From positions 36,676,001 through 36,740,000 of the forward strand of contig OY747701.1 in NCBI GenBank assembly GCA_963556495.2: a stretch of 64,000 bases of DNA, given 5' to 3'. Below the pieces are notes generated by a model. The model did not search any database. It was not told the DNA's origin and was given only the letters and a program-made list of their open reading frames with translations. A program made the position numbers and the translations under genes. Each line of letters starts with the position of its first letter. The stretch's first letter is position 1. Origin of the DNA: Valencia hispanica. Lineage: Eukaryota > Chordata > Actinopteri > Cyprinodontiformes > Valenciidae. Of the stretch, positions 1 through 12,706 are shown one piece after another.

Positions 1-2113
1 TGTTATTAATGATTTGTGCAATTTTCCGTGACGTCGGGCTCTCCGTGCACTGAACAGGTAATAAAAGTGAAACTGCTGCCTCCGTTTCCTACATTTTATG
101 CAGATAAGACTGAAGGCTTTTTCCTTCCAGAGCTGGACGAGTGCCCAGCATGCAGGAGTTTATCTGGCATGCATGTACCCTCCCCCCGTATTTCACTTCT
201 GCTCCTTCTCTCTCCTTCTGATAGCTTTATCACTGCGGAGGGGTCAGATGCTGACACCAGCATAAGGGGCGCTTAAATCGCTCTAAACAACATCGATCAT
301 GGACCCTATAAAATAAGCTTCATGGCACACACAATACCCTGGCCTTGCGCTTCGAAATGCTCGTCGATCATGGGGCTGGTTGACTCGAGAAAGCTATTTT
401 TTTGATGATTTGTTGAAGTTTCAGTAGAGGAAGGTTCCGATTTCACCCTAATCGGTCTTTATGAGTAATTTTAGATACAGGCTGCATGGGAGATCTATCA
501 CTCAGCAGGAGTGACAGCTGGAAGGTGATGAATGGCATTAGCTTACGGTTCTACGTATTGATTAAGAAGAAGCTTTATATTGTTCAAACTCATTTAAAAT
601 GTTAGTAAGGGAAAAGGAAAGTCAGAGAAATGTTTATAATGGTGACATTGGATATCTAAAGATTTGACAGAATAGCAAGAACAGTACTGTGTGCTAAAGT
701 TTGAGATCATTAGGGCACAAATTGTTTTTAATTATTGGCATGAAACGTTAAAGAAAATATGCTTTTTCAGTTACTGTCTGATTTTGACAGATAGCAGTTG
801 TTAATTTGACAAAGACCAAAAGGTAATCTGAAGAATCTGCATGATTTGGACATCATCAGCGCTGTAAAAAAAATGTTCTCAACACATTTCTCATGAAGAG
901 GTGTCGATATTACATCCTTACCATCAAGCTTTTTGAACCAGCTTGTCATTTTAAAGGTTAAGCACAGCCATTAGCATGACATAAGTAATACATATGACCG
1001 AGAGAGATCATTCAAACTCAGCGTGAACATTTGCAGAACTTGATAGATTGGGAGCAATATCCATATATTCAGATTCTGATCTATGCTGAATATTAGCATA
1101 CTGATTCATTTGAACATAAATTTCTTTCAGTAATGAACCCAATGCTGATTTATGTTTAATCCCTTTCACAATTGAAGTAAAACTTATTTCACTTATATGA
1201 AATAAGTCTACTCTTAATCCACTGATAGACGGTAGAGTTGATAAGTCGTCTTTGTAGAAAAATAGTCCAAATAGATAAAAGTAAAAAGACAAAAACATTT
1301 TAATTATTGCCATTCTAAATTGTAAAGCTCAGCCCAATGCATTTTTTTTAAGACTTGACTTATGTGAGTTTCTAGGAGTAAGGCAGTGGTCCCACAATAT
1401 TAATCAAGGAGCAGAGAAAAACATGTCTGAAGAAGCCAAAAAAGGAGAACAATCAATGACCCAGAAAAGAGAAATTATTGTCTTAGTCTATCACTTAATT
1501 TCTTTAAAAGCCTTTTGAGAAGTCAGAACCGCTCAATGCACATCTACTAAAGTTAACACTCTTGCTATGCTATACAATTTAATTATTGGGACATGATTCA
1601 TTCAGTAAGTGGTCACCCATTCAGTGGGACCATTTATGGGCCAGCTTATTCTTTTCAGCTCAAGAATCTTCCTTTTTGGTCAGTAATCACTGAACTGTAC
1701 AAATGTAATTTAGATACTTGATTGAGGAAAAGATTTAGCTAATTAAGAGTTTTTGTAGAGTGCATAATCATTTTGGCTACCCATTCATCAGGAACAATGT
1801 GATGATTAGCTCCCATGGCAGTCCAAAAGCTGCTCTTCTTCTGCAAAGAATGTAAGATCTTTTAAAGGATCCAAATACAACAAGCAATTGGGGTTAGTAA
1901 GCCGACACTGTCTTGTTCATGTTTTTTTATTTTACAAACTGGGTGATTAAATCATACACATAATTTAAAGGCATATTTTAACAATCAAGCATATAAAACA
2001 AACAGCAAACTTTAATTCAAATACACAAATGACTCATTCATGCATTCATGGTAATTTAAAAGGATAAAGGTGGTTTGTAATGATGAGGACAATATGGTCG
2101 AAAAAAATACAGT
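1..2113. other. No recognisable gene or repeat
   Basis: AT-rich single-copy-looking DNA. Open frames here are under about 105 codons, start and stop at random, and match no family I recognise. No splice-flanked exon, RNA gene or terminal repeat was seen. Confidence 0.5.
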
Positions 2114-2121
2114 ATATATCA

Positions 2122-2877
2122 TAGGGATGGGCATTTGATTAAACTGTCTTCATCGATTATCGGGAGAATTAACGATCGATTTTTGATTAATCCTTGATAT
2201 TTTTATATTAAAATTCAGTGTTCATAGGCTATATTAAAATGCAGTGAGAATAGCAAAATAGCGTGTTTCCTCATTGAGATCTTCATTACAAGTGGGACAC
2301 CTCTTGTGGAAATTAAACAGAATTAATTCACGGTAGTTGCACAAAGAAAATATGCGCTATAGGCAGCGAAGCCGACAGCTAAAAGACAATACTCATTAAA
2401 ACAACTGACGCTCTTATTTTTTCTCTTCTCCATAAAGTAAAAAAAAAAAGTAATGTTAAACAATAACTTAATAAAAAATATATAATACACATAGGTCTGA
2501 TAGTTTTGTGTTACATTTGGCAAAAAGAGTTGAGAAAGAGGATGAGAGAGATCAGCACCTAACAATGGATTAGGCTCATTAACAGAGTAAGAAAGACAAA
2601 AACAAAATAAACCGTAACTTGTATACAACTTTAGCACCAGTCTACTAATTTTTGTTGAGAAAGATGAGCATGTTAACATGGGCTGGGGTTTTTATTTTCA
2701 GTCATCGCCCTCGTGTGGTAAAGTGTTTAATTACTGCCACATAGCAAGATTAATTGCATTCCTTCAAAACTCACACTACGCAACAGAACATGCGTTAATT
2801 GATCGATAAAATAAATGTCATCGATGAAATTCTTAATGATCAATTAATTGATCGTCGATTAATTATGCCCATCCCTA
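2122..2877 (-). mobile_element. hAT-type MITE, copy 1 of the TAGGGATGGGCAT family
   Basis: The element starts TAGGGATGGGCAT and ends with its reverse complement ATGCCCATCCCTA. It is flanked by an exact 8-bp duplication, ATATATCA, at 2114-2121 and 2878-2885. An 8-bp duplication with TA/CAGGG termini is the hAT signature. The ends are rich in ATCGAT/GATCGATT motifs that extend the inverted repeat imperfectly. Compared with copies at 17361 and 44488 this copy is shorter by about 480 bp: the part between 'gctggggt' and 'tttattttcag', which holds a BED-finger remnant in the other copies, is missing. It codes for nothing and must have moved with transposase from elsewhere. Strand is set by the BED remnant of its relatives. 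Confidence 0.9.
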
Positions 2878-2885
2878 ATATATCA

Positions 2886-3316
2886 GCATCTGTTGGGTGG
2901 TGGGAATCTCTCACTTCACATCAGTTCTTTTTAGCATTGAATATACAATACATTACAGTTGACTCCTGTCTCCACCTATCATTTTGCCACAGAGGTCACT
3001 AACTTGTTTTAAATGTGAGTAAACTAAGCAGTATAATAACAGTTGTAGTACGAGATATGATCTCTGTAATTTTACTTAGTTTAAATTTTTCGTACTTTCA
3101 ATGTAATAAGGAAATGTCTCATTGAATTTGAATTTGAACTTTGTTTCTTTCTTCAGTCTTCTTTTCCGTCTTGTCTTTCTGTCTTTCTTGCTATTCAAAC
3201 AAGTTTCCAGAACTTGAGTTCTAGATAGAGTGAATATCATCATAATTCCAACACATCTGGGAATGTATCCATAAACGTCTTTTCACTTCAATTTGAGTTG
3301 TTCAGCTCTTTCTGAT
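2886..3316. other. No recognisable feature
   Basis: Spacer between the hAT MITE and the foldback element; it contains pyrimidine-rich runs (about 3140-3185) but no gene or repeat end that I can identify. Confidence 0.5.
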
Positions 3317-4030
3317 TTAAAGGGATATTCCACACCTAAGTGAAACTTAGTCTGTTGCCATATTCCCCAGAGTTAGATGAGTGAGAAAATGCATTTTGTA
3401 ACCAGCCCAGTCATTCTCCTAATCTGGCAGCAGTCCATTTCCTTTAGCCTAGCATAAACAATGTAAGTGAAAGGTAACAGCTAGCATTCATGTGCAGAAG
3501 TGTTGAAAATTACTCATCATCATCCTAATTATTCTTGGTGACCTCAATAATCATATATATCACAAAGTACAATAATAAGTCACATGAAGGAATTACAGGA
3601 GCCAATTTAGACTTTGGACTACATTACGACAAAGCACCGCTGTAAGCCGCTACAAGATGCAATGACATGAAAAAGCATCTGCTAAAGACACCTACTTCCA
3701 TAAACACAAATGCCTGAGCTGCACTGAGTTTTTACTGCTGTAATTTGAGTATGTTATAAGTTTATTTGAAGGAAATGGTTCTTGCTTGTGTAGCAAAGGG
3801 TTACTATGCTGTTCCTTCAAAGAAATTCTACCACATATAAGCCTAGTAGCCACGCATTTGTGTTTAAAGAAGTAGGTGTCTTTTGCAGGTGCTTCGTCAT
3901 GTCCTTGTACCTTGCAGTGGCGGCTAACAGCAGTGCTTTGTCCTAATGTAGTCCCAAGTCTAAATCGGCTCCTGTAATTCCTTCGTGTTACCTAATATTG
4001 TCATTTCCAATCAATATGATTATTGAAATC

Positions 4031-4832
4031 ACCTGGAATGCTTCATCGGAACGTGATCTACAGCTTTCGCTGGAGCGGTTCGCAGCAGAGTGTGAAGCGG
4101 CTGGGATGAGAATCAGCACCTCCAAATCCGAGGCCATGGTCTTGAGCCGGAAAAGGGTGGGGTGCCTTCTCCGAGTCGGGGATGGGGTCCTTCCCCAAGT
4201 GGAGGAGTTTAAGTATCTGGGGGTCTTGTTCACGAATGAGGGAAAAATCAATAGGTGGATTGGTAAGGCGTCTGCAGTGATGTGGGCGCTGTACCGGTCT
4301 GTCGTGGTGAAGAGAGAGCTGAGCCGAAAGGTGATCAATCTACTTTCTACGGTCGATCTACGTTCCTACACTCATCTATGGTCACAAACTCTGGGTAGTG
4401 ACTAAAAGAACGAGATCAAGGATACAAGCGGCTGAAATGACTTTCTTCCGCAGGGTGTCTGGGCTCTCCCTTAGAGATAGGGTGAGAAGCTCAGTCATCC
4501 GGAGGGGGCTCAGAGTAGAGCCGCTGCTTCTCCACATCGAGAGGAGTCAGTTGAGGTGGCTCGGGCATCTGGTCAGGATGCCTCCTGGACGCCTCCCTGG
4601 TGAGGTGTTTCAGGCACGTCTCACCGGGAGGAGGCCCAGGGGAAGGCCCAGGACACGGTGGAAGGACTATGTTTCTCAGCTGGCCTGGGAGCGCCTTGGG
4701 GTTCCTCCCGAGGAGCTGGAACAAGTGGCTGGGGAGAGGGAAGTCTGGGTCTCTTTGCTTAGGCTGCTGCCCCCGCGACTCGACCCCGGATAAGCGGAAG
4801 AAAATGGATGGATGGATGGACCTGGAATGCTT
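4031..4832 (+). mobile_element. 5'-truncated Rex3/RTE-like LINE with 13-bp target duplication
   Basis: The insertion spans 4044-4819 between two exact 13-bp copies of ACCTGGAATGCTT (4031-4043 and 4820-4832). It ends in a short (GATG)n tail at about 4803-4819, with almost no 3' UTR after the stop codon. Both the GATG tail and the C-terminal protein sequence fit Rex3-type elements of the RTE clade in fish. Strong 5' truncation is normal for target-primed reverse transcription. It lies in the right arm of the TTAA foldback element and is therefore younger than it. Confidence 0.88.
4044..4793 (+). pseudogene. C-terminal part of a Rex3/RTE-like reverse transcriptase
   Basis: The first reading frame (4044-4405) carries a reverse transcriptase segment downstream of the catalytic core, with 'SLERFAAECEAAGMRIS' followed by 'SKSEAMVLSRK' and 'EEFKYLGVLFTNEG', typical of RTE/BovB-type LINE proteins. 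A frameshift near 4395 passes the reading to a second frame (4398-4793) with the usual C-terminal 'LRWLGHLVRMPPGRLPGEVF' and a 'GRRPRGRPRTRWKDYV' motif. The endonuclease domain and the catalytic part of the reverse transcriptase are absent because of 5' truncation. The copy is dead: truncated plus at least one frameshift. GC content is clearly higher than the surrounding DNA. Confidence 0.88.
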
Positions 4833-5043
4833 AGGATGATTATTGAGTAATTTGAATCACTTTTGCACATGAAATGCTAGCTGTTACTATTAACTTACAT
4901 TGTTTATGCTAAGCTAAAGCAAACAGAATGCTATCAGATTAGGAGAATGACTGGGCTGGTTACAAAATGTTTTTCTCATTTATCCAACTCTAGGGAAGGT
5001 GGCAACAGACTAAATTTCACTTTGGGGTGGAATATCCCATTAA

Positions 5044-7792
5044 AAAGAAAAACCTTTTAGGTGTAATAAAAGGCCCATGTTAAACGATAGCATAGGAAAC
5101 TGATTTATAAAAGGTAATAAATATGTATTTAAGAAATAATAAATTGGATGGAAAGTATATTAGCGTTGTTCCTTTAGTCTGAATTTGCCCTGATTAGAGT
5201 TGAGAATTAGTTCCATCAGGGTCATAGCCAGATATCTACCCAGAAACAAACAAATAAAAAACCCGACTTGTTATATTTTTTTATTAAGGAATCTCTTTTA
5301 GCAAGTCATGGCTGAGCCACTTTACTAAATTCAACAATTAGAATTAGGCATGTTTTCACAATATTCATCATAGTTATTAGATATTTCTAGAAACAATCAG
5401 TTGATTGACAGACTTATGACTTGTTGATCACATTGTTGTGCTGACAACTATTTATTGCTATTAAAATCTGCTGCAGAAAGGTTAAGTAATGTTGACTGCA
5501 ATATTAATATCTTGGGTTCGTACAAACTCCATCTTCAGTAGCAAGATTATAGAAAACATGAAGCTTATTCAAATGTTTCTGTTCATTTTTTCTACAAGAT
5601 GAATTAAAAAGTCTACTCAGAACCCAGTGAGGAAGCTAAACACAATGGCAAATATAAGCATTTTATTTTAGCCTGTTGTAAAAATATTTTGCTTTGGTAA
5701 GTGCTTCAGAATACCTCATTTGATACAGATCATTGCTTGTACTTTGGACAGAAAGCTATGACTTTTTTAACTTATTTTGTTCATTTCCTGCATTGCTTCC
5801 CACAGAGGGTTTTTGTGCAAATCTTTGGCCGTCGCTCTTGTAGGCCTACTGCTCTTTTTGTGGTCTACACACTGATTTTAGTGTTTTGTTTGCTCCGGTA
5901 AATCGTTTAGAATGTGCACTTTGATGTAGAGATCTCTGGGTTTCCATTTTAACTTGGGGTTGTCATGTAGTTCGGGACAATATCCTCTGTTCAACTTCAG
6001 ATTTTCTTACAGTATTTATTTGTTCAACTGAACCCTTTCCTCTCTCTTTGCAAATGTTCTATGGGCCATTTGCTCTAACTCAAACCCAAAGCATGACGGA
6101 TCCACTATTTGTACAGGATAGAGATGTTCTCCACTAGGAAAAATAAATAACCCTTTCCTCTGTAAACATTTCAGACAAAGAAATCCTGTAATCAGCCCAT
6201 AAAAATTGGTAAAGAAAATATAAATTTTCATCTGCAGACCTCTGGTGCTGAAGAGTGTGATGCCGATACAGGAAGAGTTTTTTCCCTCCTAAAAGTTATA
6301 TTTATGCAGACGACTGCCCAGTCATGCAGTAAACCAACACTTCAGAGTCTGCTAAATCTTCCTGAACACTTCCTGTAGTCACAGACGAGTTGTGGTTTAT
6401 CTCTGGGTATTATGTGAACATGTCTCTGTTAAAGTCTTCTGTCCACCTCCATACAAAGTTACATTGCCTCAACAAAAAAGCGTGACGCGCTTTAATATTT
6501 TTTGGCTCGTCAAAGGTTAGCTTGGACTATGCTACATATGACATGCATTGAAGGAAAAGGCAACCCGTTTGTGTGTTTGCGTGTGCGCGTGCACCTTACA
6601 GAAACGCATTTATCCAGAGCCTGCTCAATAAACAACAGACTGTCCTCTCTCGGTTTCAGTGCAATAACTTTGGGAAAGGTAAATCATGTCAGACACAGAT
6701 AGCAAAAGGAGGTCCTTGGAAGAGACTAAAACAGTTGTTAACAATGAAAACTGTCACCACCTATTCTCTGGCTTCTTTTCAGACACAGAGAATCCTAAAG
6801 GTGATCAGATAAAAATCTCCAAAGTAATAAAATACTGGCAGAGAGCCATAGCAATGAAATGCAAAAAAAAGAACCCTTCATTGTTGCAGGGATTTTATAT
6901 TATTGGATTTTTTTACCTGTTCTGTTGTTTCTCTTCCCTTTTGTGATTCAAAGCTCATGGTTTCCTAAACTGAACTTCAAACTGAGATCCATCTCTGAGA
7001 CCACTTGGAGAAAACTGTTGAAAAACAAAAGATGGAGTGAACACTTGAGTACCGTAGAGCGCATCTTGGCACAAGACCTCTAATTCTATTTGCGCTTTTA
7101 AGAGAAATCTGATTAACAGAGGCATTTTAACCAGACTGACTTGGAGGAAGAGGAGGAGGAGTGACGAATAGAAAGGAAGAACAGACGCTTGCATTAATTC
7201 ACCAATCGATGCCAGTTCTCCTCAGAGACCAACGTACCGGAATATAGGAATAGAATAAAATGCAATAAAGAAGCCATTTCCTGTTGTTTTTATTTTCTAT
7301 CTAAAGTCTTGGGGTTTGAGGTGCTGATGCAACATTTCTTCACAATGGGGAGTTTTTCTCCTAACTTTGTCTTGTCTGCCCACAGTGACTCCGCTGAATT
7401 ATTTTACTCAATCAGAGTGATGAGATAAACTATACCTTTCTTTGTGTGATTGTAAGCAGGCAGTTATTTCAGTGATGAAAATATTTAATAATCTGCCAGC
7501 CAGCACACCAACTAACTGCTAAAAAGACAATATAATATAGTTCAGTGATCAAAACGTCCGATTATGAAACACTTGAGAGTTTCCCCTGAAATGGACCTCA
7601 GGCGAATGCCTGAGGGCTGCTCAGAGAGCTGGTTCTCCCCAGCAGATAGAGCCATCTAGCAGACTGTTATGACCCCATTAGACATGGCTATCTTGCTGAA
7701 TAGATTGTAAACCACCGATGCCGTTTTCTTTATTATGGCCTCTATGAAAGTAGGAAAGCATGAGCATGTATTAATTTCCCAGTTTGGTCCTC
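5044..7792. other. No recognisable gene or repeat
   Basis: About 2.7 kb of AT-rich DNA. Short open frames (for example 5701-5901, and several overlapping frames in 6502-7194) look random and match no family known to me. No transposon ends were found. Confidence 0.45.
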
Positions 7793-9176
7793 AAGAGTTG
7801 AGTGCAAAGTATTCATACCCTTTGAACACATTTTCACATTTTGTAGGGTTGCAACATCAAATTAATTATATTTCAGTGGGAATTTATGTAATCAATGAAC
7901 ACAAGCTAGTGCATAATTGAATAAAGTGGAAGGAATATATACATGGTTTATTTAATTGTTTTTGGCAATAAAAAAACTGAAAAGTGCGTGCTAGAGACTT
8001 AAATGTTTGCACATTTCTCTTTGCAATTTAACTTGGACTCAGCCAGAGTTTCTTGAGAGCTTAGCTGAACATCCATTTTTAAGTCTTGTATGTATATTTG
8101 TCTGCATTTATATTGATCCTTCTAACATGAATATGCGTTGATCTAATCCATTCCATTCTCAACATACTCTGGTTTTATGTGTGGTGTTGTTCTCCTGCTC
8201 AAAGGTAAAAGCTACTGAAATGTGTTTGAGCATTCAAATGTATCCAGCTGTATTCCTTTCAACTGTGGCCTTCTTTTTCTGTCACTGCTGTAAAAAAGCA
8301 TCCCCACAGCATAGATGTGCCGCCACAATGTTTCACTGTGCAAATGTTGGGTTCAGAAGGATTTGAAGTGCTAGTTTTCCGCACACACACAGGGTTATGC
8401 ATGTAGACTAAAGAGTTATATTATGGTTTCCCCTGACCAGTGCACCCTCCAGGCACACGTTTGACCCTAAATGACTTGTGACATACTAAAAGTTCACTTT
8501 TAATGGAATTCTTTTTTTCAACGCCACTCATCCATCAAGGCCAGATTTATGGAATGAAAAAATAAAAGATTTCCTGTTGCTACATTCTGAGCTGTGGATC
8601 TCTGCAGCTCTTCCAGAGTTACCAAGGGCCTCTTGGCTTCTTCTGATTAATCCTTTCAGTCAGTTTCAGTGGACACCCATGTCTTGGTTGGTTTGAAGTT
8701 GTGCCATACTCTTCATCTTTGCATGACTGAATTGTGTACTGTGAGATGTTCCAAGCCAGGGATTAGATTGAATCGCCTTAATCTCATTTAAACTTCTTAA
8801 CAACTTTATCCCTGACCAGTCTGTGTTCCTTGTCTACTCAACATTGTTCTTGAATAAACTTCTGAAGCCTTCATAGACAATACTCATACTGAGACTAAAG
8901 TACACACAGTTGGATTATTGTTTGACTAATGGTATGACTTCTGAAAGCAATTGGATTGTAAAAACTATTATTAGAGTAAGAGGGCTAAGAACAAATCTAA
9001 AATGTTTCAGATTTGCATTTGTAAAAAAATTGAAAGAAATGTATATTTTTCCTTCCACTTCATGTGGTACTTTGATTTCAGTCCACCAATAAAAATTTCA
9101 ATAAAACACAAAGTTTGTGGCTGTGAGACAATGTGAAAAAGGTCAAGGGGTATGGATGCCTTTGTAAGGCTCTGTA
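7793..9176. mobile_element. TA-type inverted-repeat DNA transposon relic (Tc1/mariner-like, non-autonomous)
   Basis: The left end (7793-7870) reads 'gtgcaaagtattcataccc' then 'cacattttcacattttgt'. The reverse complement of the right end (9060-9176) reads 'tacagagccttacaaaggc' followed by 'atccataccccttgacc' and 'tttttcacattgt'. The arms therefore form a diverged long terminal inverted repeat of about 200 bp, ending at TA on the right. The interior (8550-8880: 'cctcttggcttcttctgatt', 'cccatgtcttggttggttt') resembles a repeat commonly seen in fish genomes. All frames are interrupted. Superfamily assignment is tentative. Confidence 0.6.
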
Positions 9177-10028
9177 TATGTAATTTAAAGAGAGCTGGTA
9201 TTCTTAAGTATAGTACGTGTACATTTTAGTGGACTGTTGCAGTTGAAGAGATAGTCCCAGGTTAGTGCGTTATTGATTGGAATTTATTAATTCACCAGGT
9301 TTAGCAGTCAGGAGCACAAGAGAGTCGTTATGATTAAAGAATCCAAAATTACTTGTCCTCTGAGGCTGCAAACCTCCCCCCATTTTCTCTTTCTAGTACA
9401 ATGCAATTGTTATGGTTGATAAGGGAGGAAATCGCTAGCACGTACCACAATAACTTATTTACGTTAACATATCATGCCTAATTACTTGTGTTTTAAAACC
9501 ACTTTGAAAGAAGGAGGCAAACCCTGCATGCTGCAGTGGAGTGTGGCACTTTTATCTGTGTGACTAACACTACTGTAACACAGACATATTGCTCCCCGGA
9601 GAGGATGAGTCTGGCGAAAATAATCTGTCTCCCACTTCTGTGTGTTCGGTGGGAAATCTGCCACAGCGGAGCAGCATCACTGATACACAGTAGCAGCGGG
9701 GATCACTCTTTGAGCTCTTTAGCTGTTGGCAGCTCACATGATGAATGAAGCATCAAAATCCCCTCAATGTGGCAAATGGGAAGCACGTAATTGGACATGA
9801 AGGGGTATGTAAATCTCTTATTGGTAGTCTTGCCAAGAACTGTTTTTCTTTTTTGGAGTGCATTCTTTATTTTTAGTTTGTTATTGATGGTCTTTCTCAT
9901 TTGAAAGATATGCAAGGAAATAGCTGGAAAACAGAAGTAGTTGTCAGGTTTTTAGCAGCAAACAAGTATAGAGTTTTAAGTTTTTGCAGTTAGATGTAAC
10001 TCAAAGCTTGATTGGAGTGAAATGACAC
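9177..10028. other. No recognisable feature
   Basis: Spacer before the L2 element; no coding similarity or repeat ends identified. The small overlapping frames at 9482-9915 look random. Confidence 0.45.
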
Positions 10029-11055
10029 TACTTATTCAATTTCAATTCAATTCAGTTTATTTATATAGCGCCAATTCACAACAGATGTCATCTCAAGGCA
10101 CTTAACAAGAAGTCATTTCAATACATTTATACAAACATTCCAATCAGTTAAAAAGTTTCCTATTTAAGGAATCCCAGCAGATTGCGTCAGTCATTGGCGT
10201 GAGGTTGGGCAGACTTTCCAACCACAGCAATCCTTCAGCAATCCCTCATACTGAGCAAGCATGTAGCGACAGTGGAGAGGAAAAACTCCCCTTTGACAGG
10301 AAGAAACCTCCAACAGAACCAGGCTCAGTAGGAGCGGCCATCTGCCACGACCGTCTGGGGGTTTGAGAAGACAGAGCAGAGACATGGAAGGAACAGAAGT
10401 TCTGATATAAGAGTACTTTCTATGGTACAGAAAGTAAAAGGTTGATAACACGACACAGTGGATGTTCAGCCACTGGGAGCATCATCCCAGTCGATGCCCC
10501 CCATCCAACAAGGCATTGCAGCCAAGCAGGATACCAGACCAGGTATATCTTCTATGGAGAGAAAAACACTGAGAGAACACAAAGTTAACAGTCAGAATTG
10601 CAGAATGTACTATAATACAACTGGAGAGTAGTAGGAGAAAAGGAAGTAGCAGAGTGAAGAAAATTGGTAACTGTCCTCCAGCAGTCTAAGCCTATTGCAG
10701 CATTACTACAGAGCTAGCTCAGGATGACCTAAGCCACTCTAACTATAAGCTTTATCAAAAAGGAAAGTTTTAAGCCTGGCCTTAAAAGTAAACAGAGTGT
10801 CTGCCTCACGGACTAAAGCTGGGAGCTGGTTCCACAGGAGAGGAGCCTGATAACTAAAAGATCTGCCTCCCATTCTACTTTTAGAAGTCCTAAGAACTAC
10901 AAGTAAACCTGCAGTCTGAGAGCGAAGTGCTCTGTTGGGAACATATGGAACAATTAGATCTCTGATGTATGATGGAGCTTGATTATTAAGGGCTTTGTAT
11001 GTAAGAAGGATCTTAAATTCTATTCTGGATTTAACAGGGAGCCAATGAAGGGAAG

Positions 11056-12215
11056 CTAAAACAGGAGAAATGTGATCTCTCTTTTAATATTCATCAGAAC
11101 TCTTGCTGCCGCATTTTGGATCAACTGAAGGCTTTTAACGGCATTTTGTGGACTACCTGATAGTAAAGAATTACAGTAGTCCAGTCTTGAGGTAACAAAT
11201 GCATGGACTAGTTTCTCAGCATCACTCCAGGACAGGATGTTTCTCATTTTAGCAATATTCCAGAGGTGAAAGAAGGAAATCCTAGAAACCTGTTTTAATA
11301 TGGGATTTAAATGTCAAGTCTTGGTCAAAAATAACGCCAAGGTTCTTTACGTTATTACTGGGGGCCAATTTAATGCCATCCAGATGAAGTGATTGACTAA
11401 TCAGTTTCTTTTTTAGAACTTCTGGTCCAAAGACAATAACTTCTGTCTTGTCAGAATTTAAATGAAAAAAGTTTAGATTCATCCATGTTTTTATGTCTTC
11501 CAGACATGCCTGTAATCTACCTAACTGACTGGGTTCATCAGGATTTATGGATAAATATAGTTGTGTATCATCAGCATAGCTGTGGAAATGTAACCCATGC
11601 TGTCTACTGATTCTACCAATTGGAAGCATATATGTGGTGAAAAGAATTGGTCCAAGCACAGAACCCTGTGGAACTCCCTGCAACATGTTCAAGCCTTTTT
11701 AAGAGAATATTATGATCGACTGTGTCAAAAGCAGCACTGAGATCTAACAAAACCAGAACAGACACCAGTCCATTATCTGAGGCCATGAGAATATCATTAG
11801 TAACCTTCACCAGTGCTGTTTCAGTGCTATGATGAGCTCTAAAACCTGACTGAAACTCTTCAAACAGCTCGTTACTGTTTAGATGCTCACATACTTGATT
11901 AGCAACAATTTTCTCAAGGATTTTGGATAAGAAAGGAAGGTTAGATATAGGTCTGTAATTCACTAAGTTATCTTGATCAAGGGAAGGTTTCTTGAGTAAA
12001 GGTTTAATTACAGCTATTTTAAATTCTTGTGGAACGTATCCGTTTACTAAGGATAGATTCATCATATCCAAAATGGGGCAAGGAACCAAGTGGAACACTT
12101 CTTTAAATAATTTGGTTGGGATTGGGCCCAACATACAAGTTGAAGGTTTAGATTACGCTAATATTTTTAATAATTCCGAAAGCTCGACTGAATCAAAACA
12201 GCCTAAGCCCAAATG
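11056..12215 (-). pseudogene. L2-type reverse transcriptase, broken
   Basis: Two main frames carry the domain. The upstream one (12134-11613) has the N-terminal RT motifs 'KPLLKKPSLDQDNLVNYRPI', 'EEFQSGFRAHHSTETALVKV' and 'VLVLLDLSAAFDTVDHNILL'. The next (11692-11282) has 'GVPQGSVLGPILF', the catalytic 'YADD' box at 11567-11578, and 'NSDKTEVIVFGP'. A last piece (11247-11056) holds 'LDYCNSLLSG' and 'LQLIQNAAARVL'. The join between the first two frames lacks about 100 bp compared with the copy at 33342, which still encodes 'ALGWFKSYLSD' there. The deletion lies between 'ttgcaggga' and 'gttccacagg' in the sense direction. The family's role is target-primed reverse transcription; this copy cannot perform it. 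Confidence 0.88.
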
Positions 12216-12497
12216 AGGTTCTACAGTTCTTTCCGATGCTGCCTCATTTACTGAGGAAGAAGTAACCATGTTTGGGAGGATGCCAATGATTTTATTTTTA
12301 ATATAATTTATTTTATTTATGAAGAATCCCATAAAATCATCACTGCTAAGAGCTGGGGGAATAGTTGGCTCAACAGAGCTATGACTCTGTGTAAGTTTGA
12401 CAACTGTACTAAAAGGAAACCTAGGATTGTTTTTCTTCGCCTCTATTAATGATGAAAAATATGCTGTTCTAGCTTGTCGAAGGGTCTTTTTATACAC
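12153..12497 (-). pseudogene. L2 linker between endonuclease and reverse transcriptase
   Basis: Frame of 114 codons with 'YKKTLRQARTAYFSSLIEAK' followed by 'NNPRFPFSTVVKLT', the conserved linker of L2/CR1-type ORF2 between the endonuclease and reverse transcriptase domains. It is separated from the endonuclease by frame breaks in 12500-12707 and from the RT by a frameshift near 12150. The same segment occurs on the plus strand at 32140-32350 in the third L2 copy. Confidence 0.7.
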
Positions 12498-12706
12498 CAG
12501 TAGACTGTTATTCCAGGTTAAATAGGAATCCTCCAGATGTGTAGAGCGCTATTTTCTCTCCAACTTCCTAGTATTCTGCTTTAAAGTATGCAACTCTGCG
12601 TTAAACCAAGGAGTCAGCCTCCTATGGCTAGTCACGGGCTACACTATCTAATGCCAAACGCAAGGAGGACGTAACGCTGTGAACCAGACCATCAATTTCT
12701 GAAGGG

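Larger units (their letters stand above)
3317..5043. mobile_element. TTAA-flanked foldback DNA transposon, split by a LINE insertion
   Basis: Left end TTAA-AGGGATATTCCAC (TTAA at 3317-3320) and right end GTGGAATATCCCA-TTAA (TTAA at 5040-5043) are inverted copies. The similarity continues far inward: the stretch 3320-3720 pairs with the reverse complement of about 3845-5040 once the LINE at 4044-4819 is removed, so the arms are roughly 400 bp with a small loop near 3740-3840. Matching landmarks are 'agtctgttgcca', 'aaccagcccagtcattctcctaatc' and 'ggaattacaggagcc' in both arms. TTAA duplication is known for piggyBac and Kolobok-type transposons. No coding capacity is left, so this is a non-autonomous foldback derivative. 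Superfamily is inferred from the target site only. Confidence 0.8.

Noticed and set aside
16..276. 86-codon frame near the window start as a host exon
   Set aside because: No recognised domain and no matching splice signals or continuation; such a length is expected by chance.
4491..4870. Minus-strand and alternative-frame ORFs over the Rex3-like fragment
   Set aside because: They are shadows of the GC-rich LINE coding strand.
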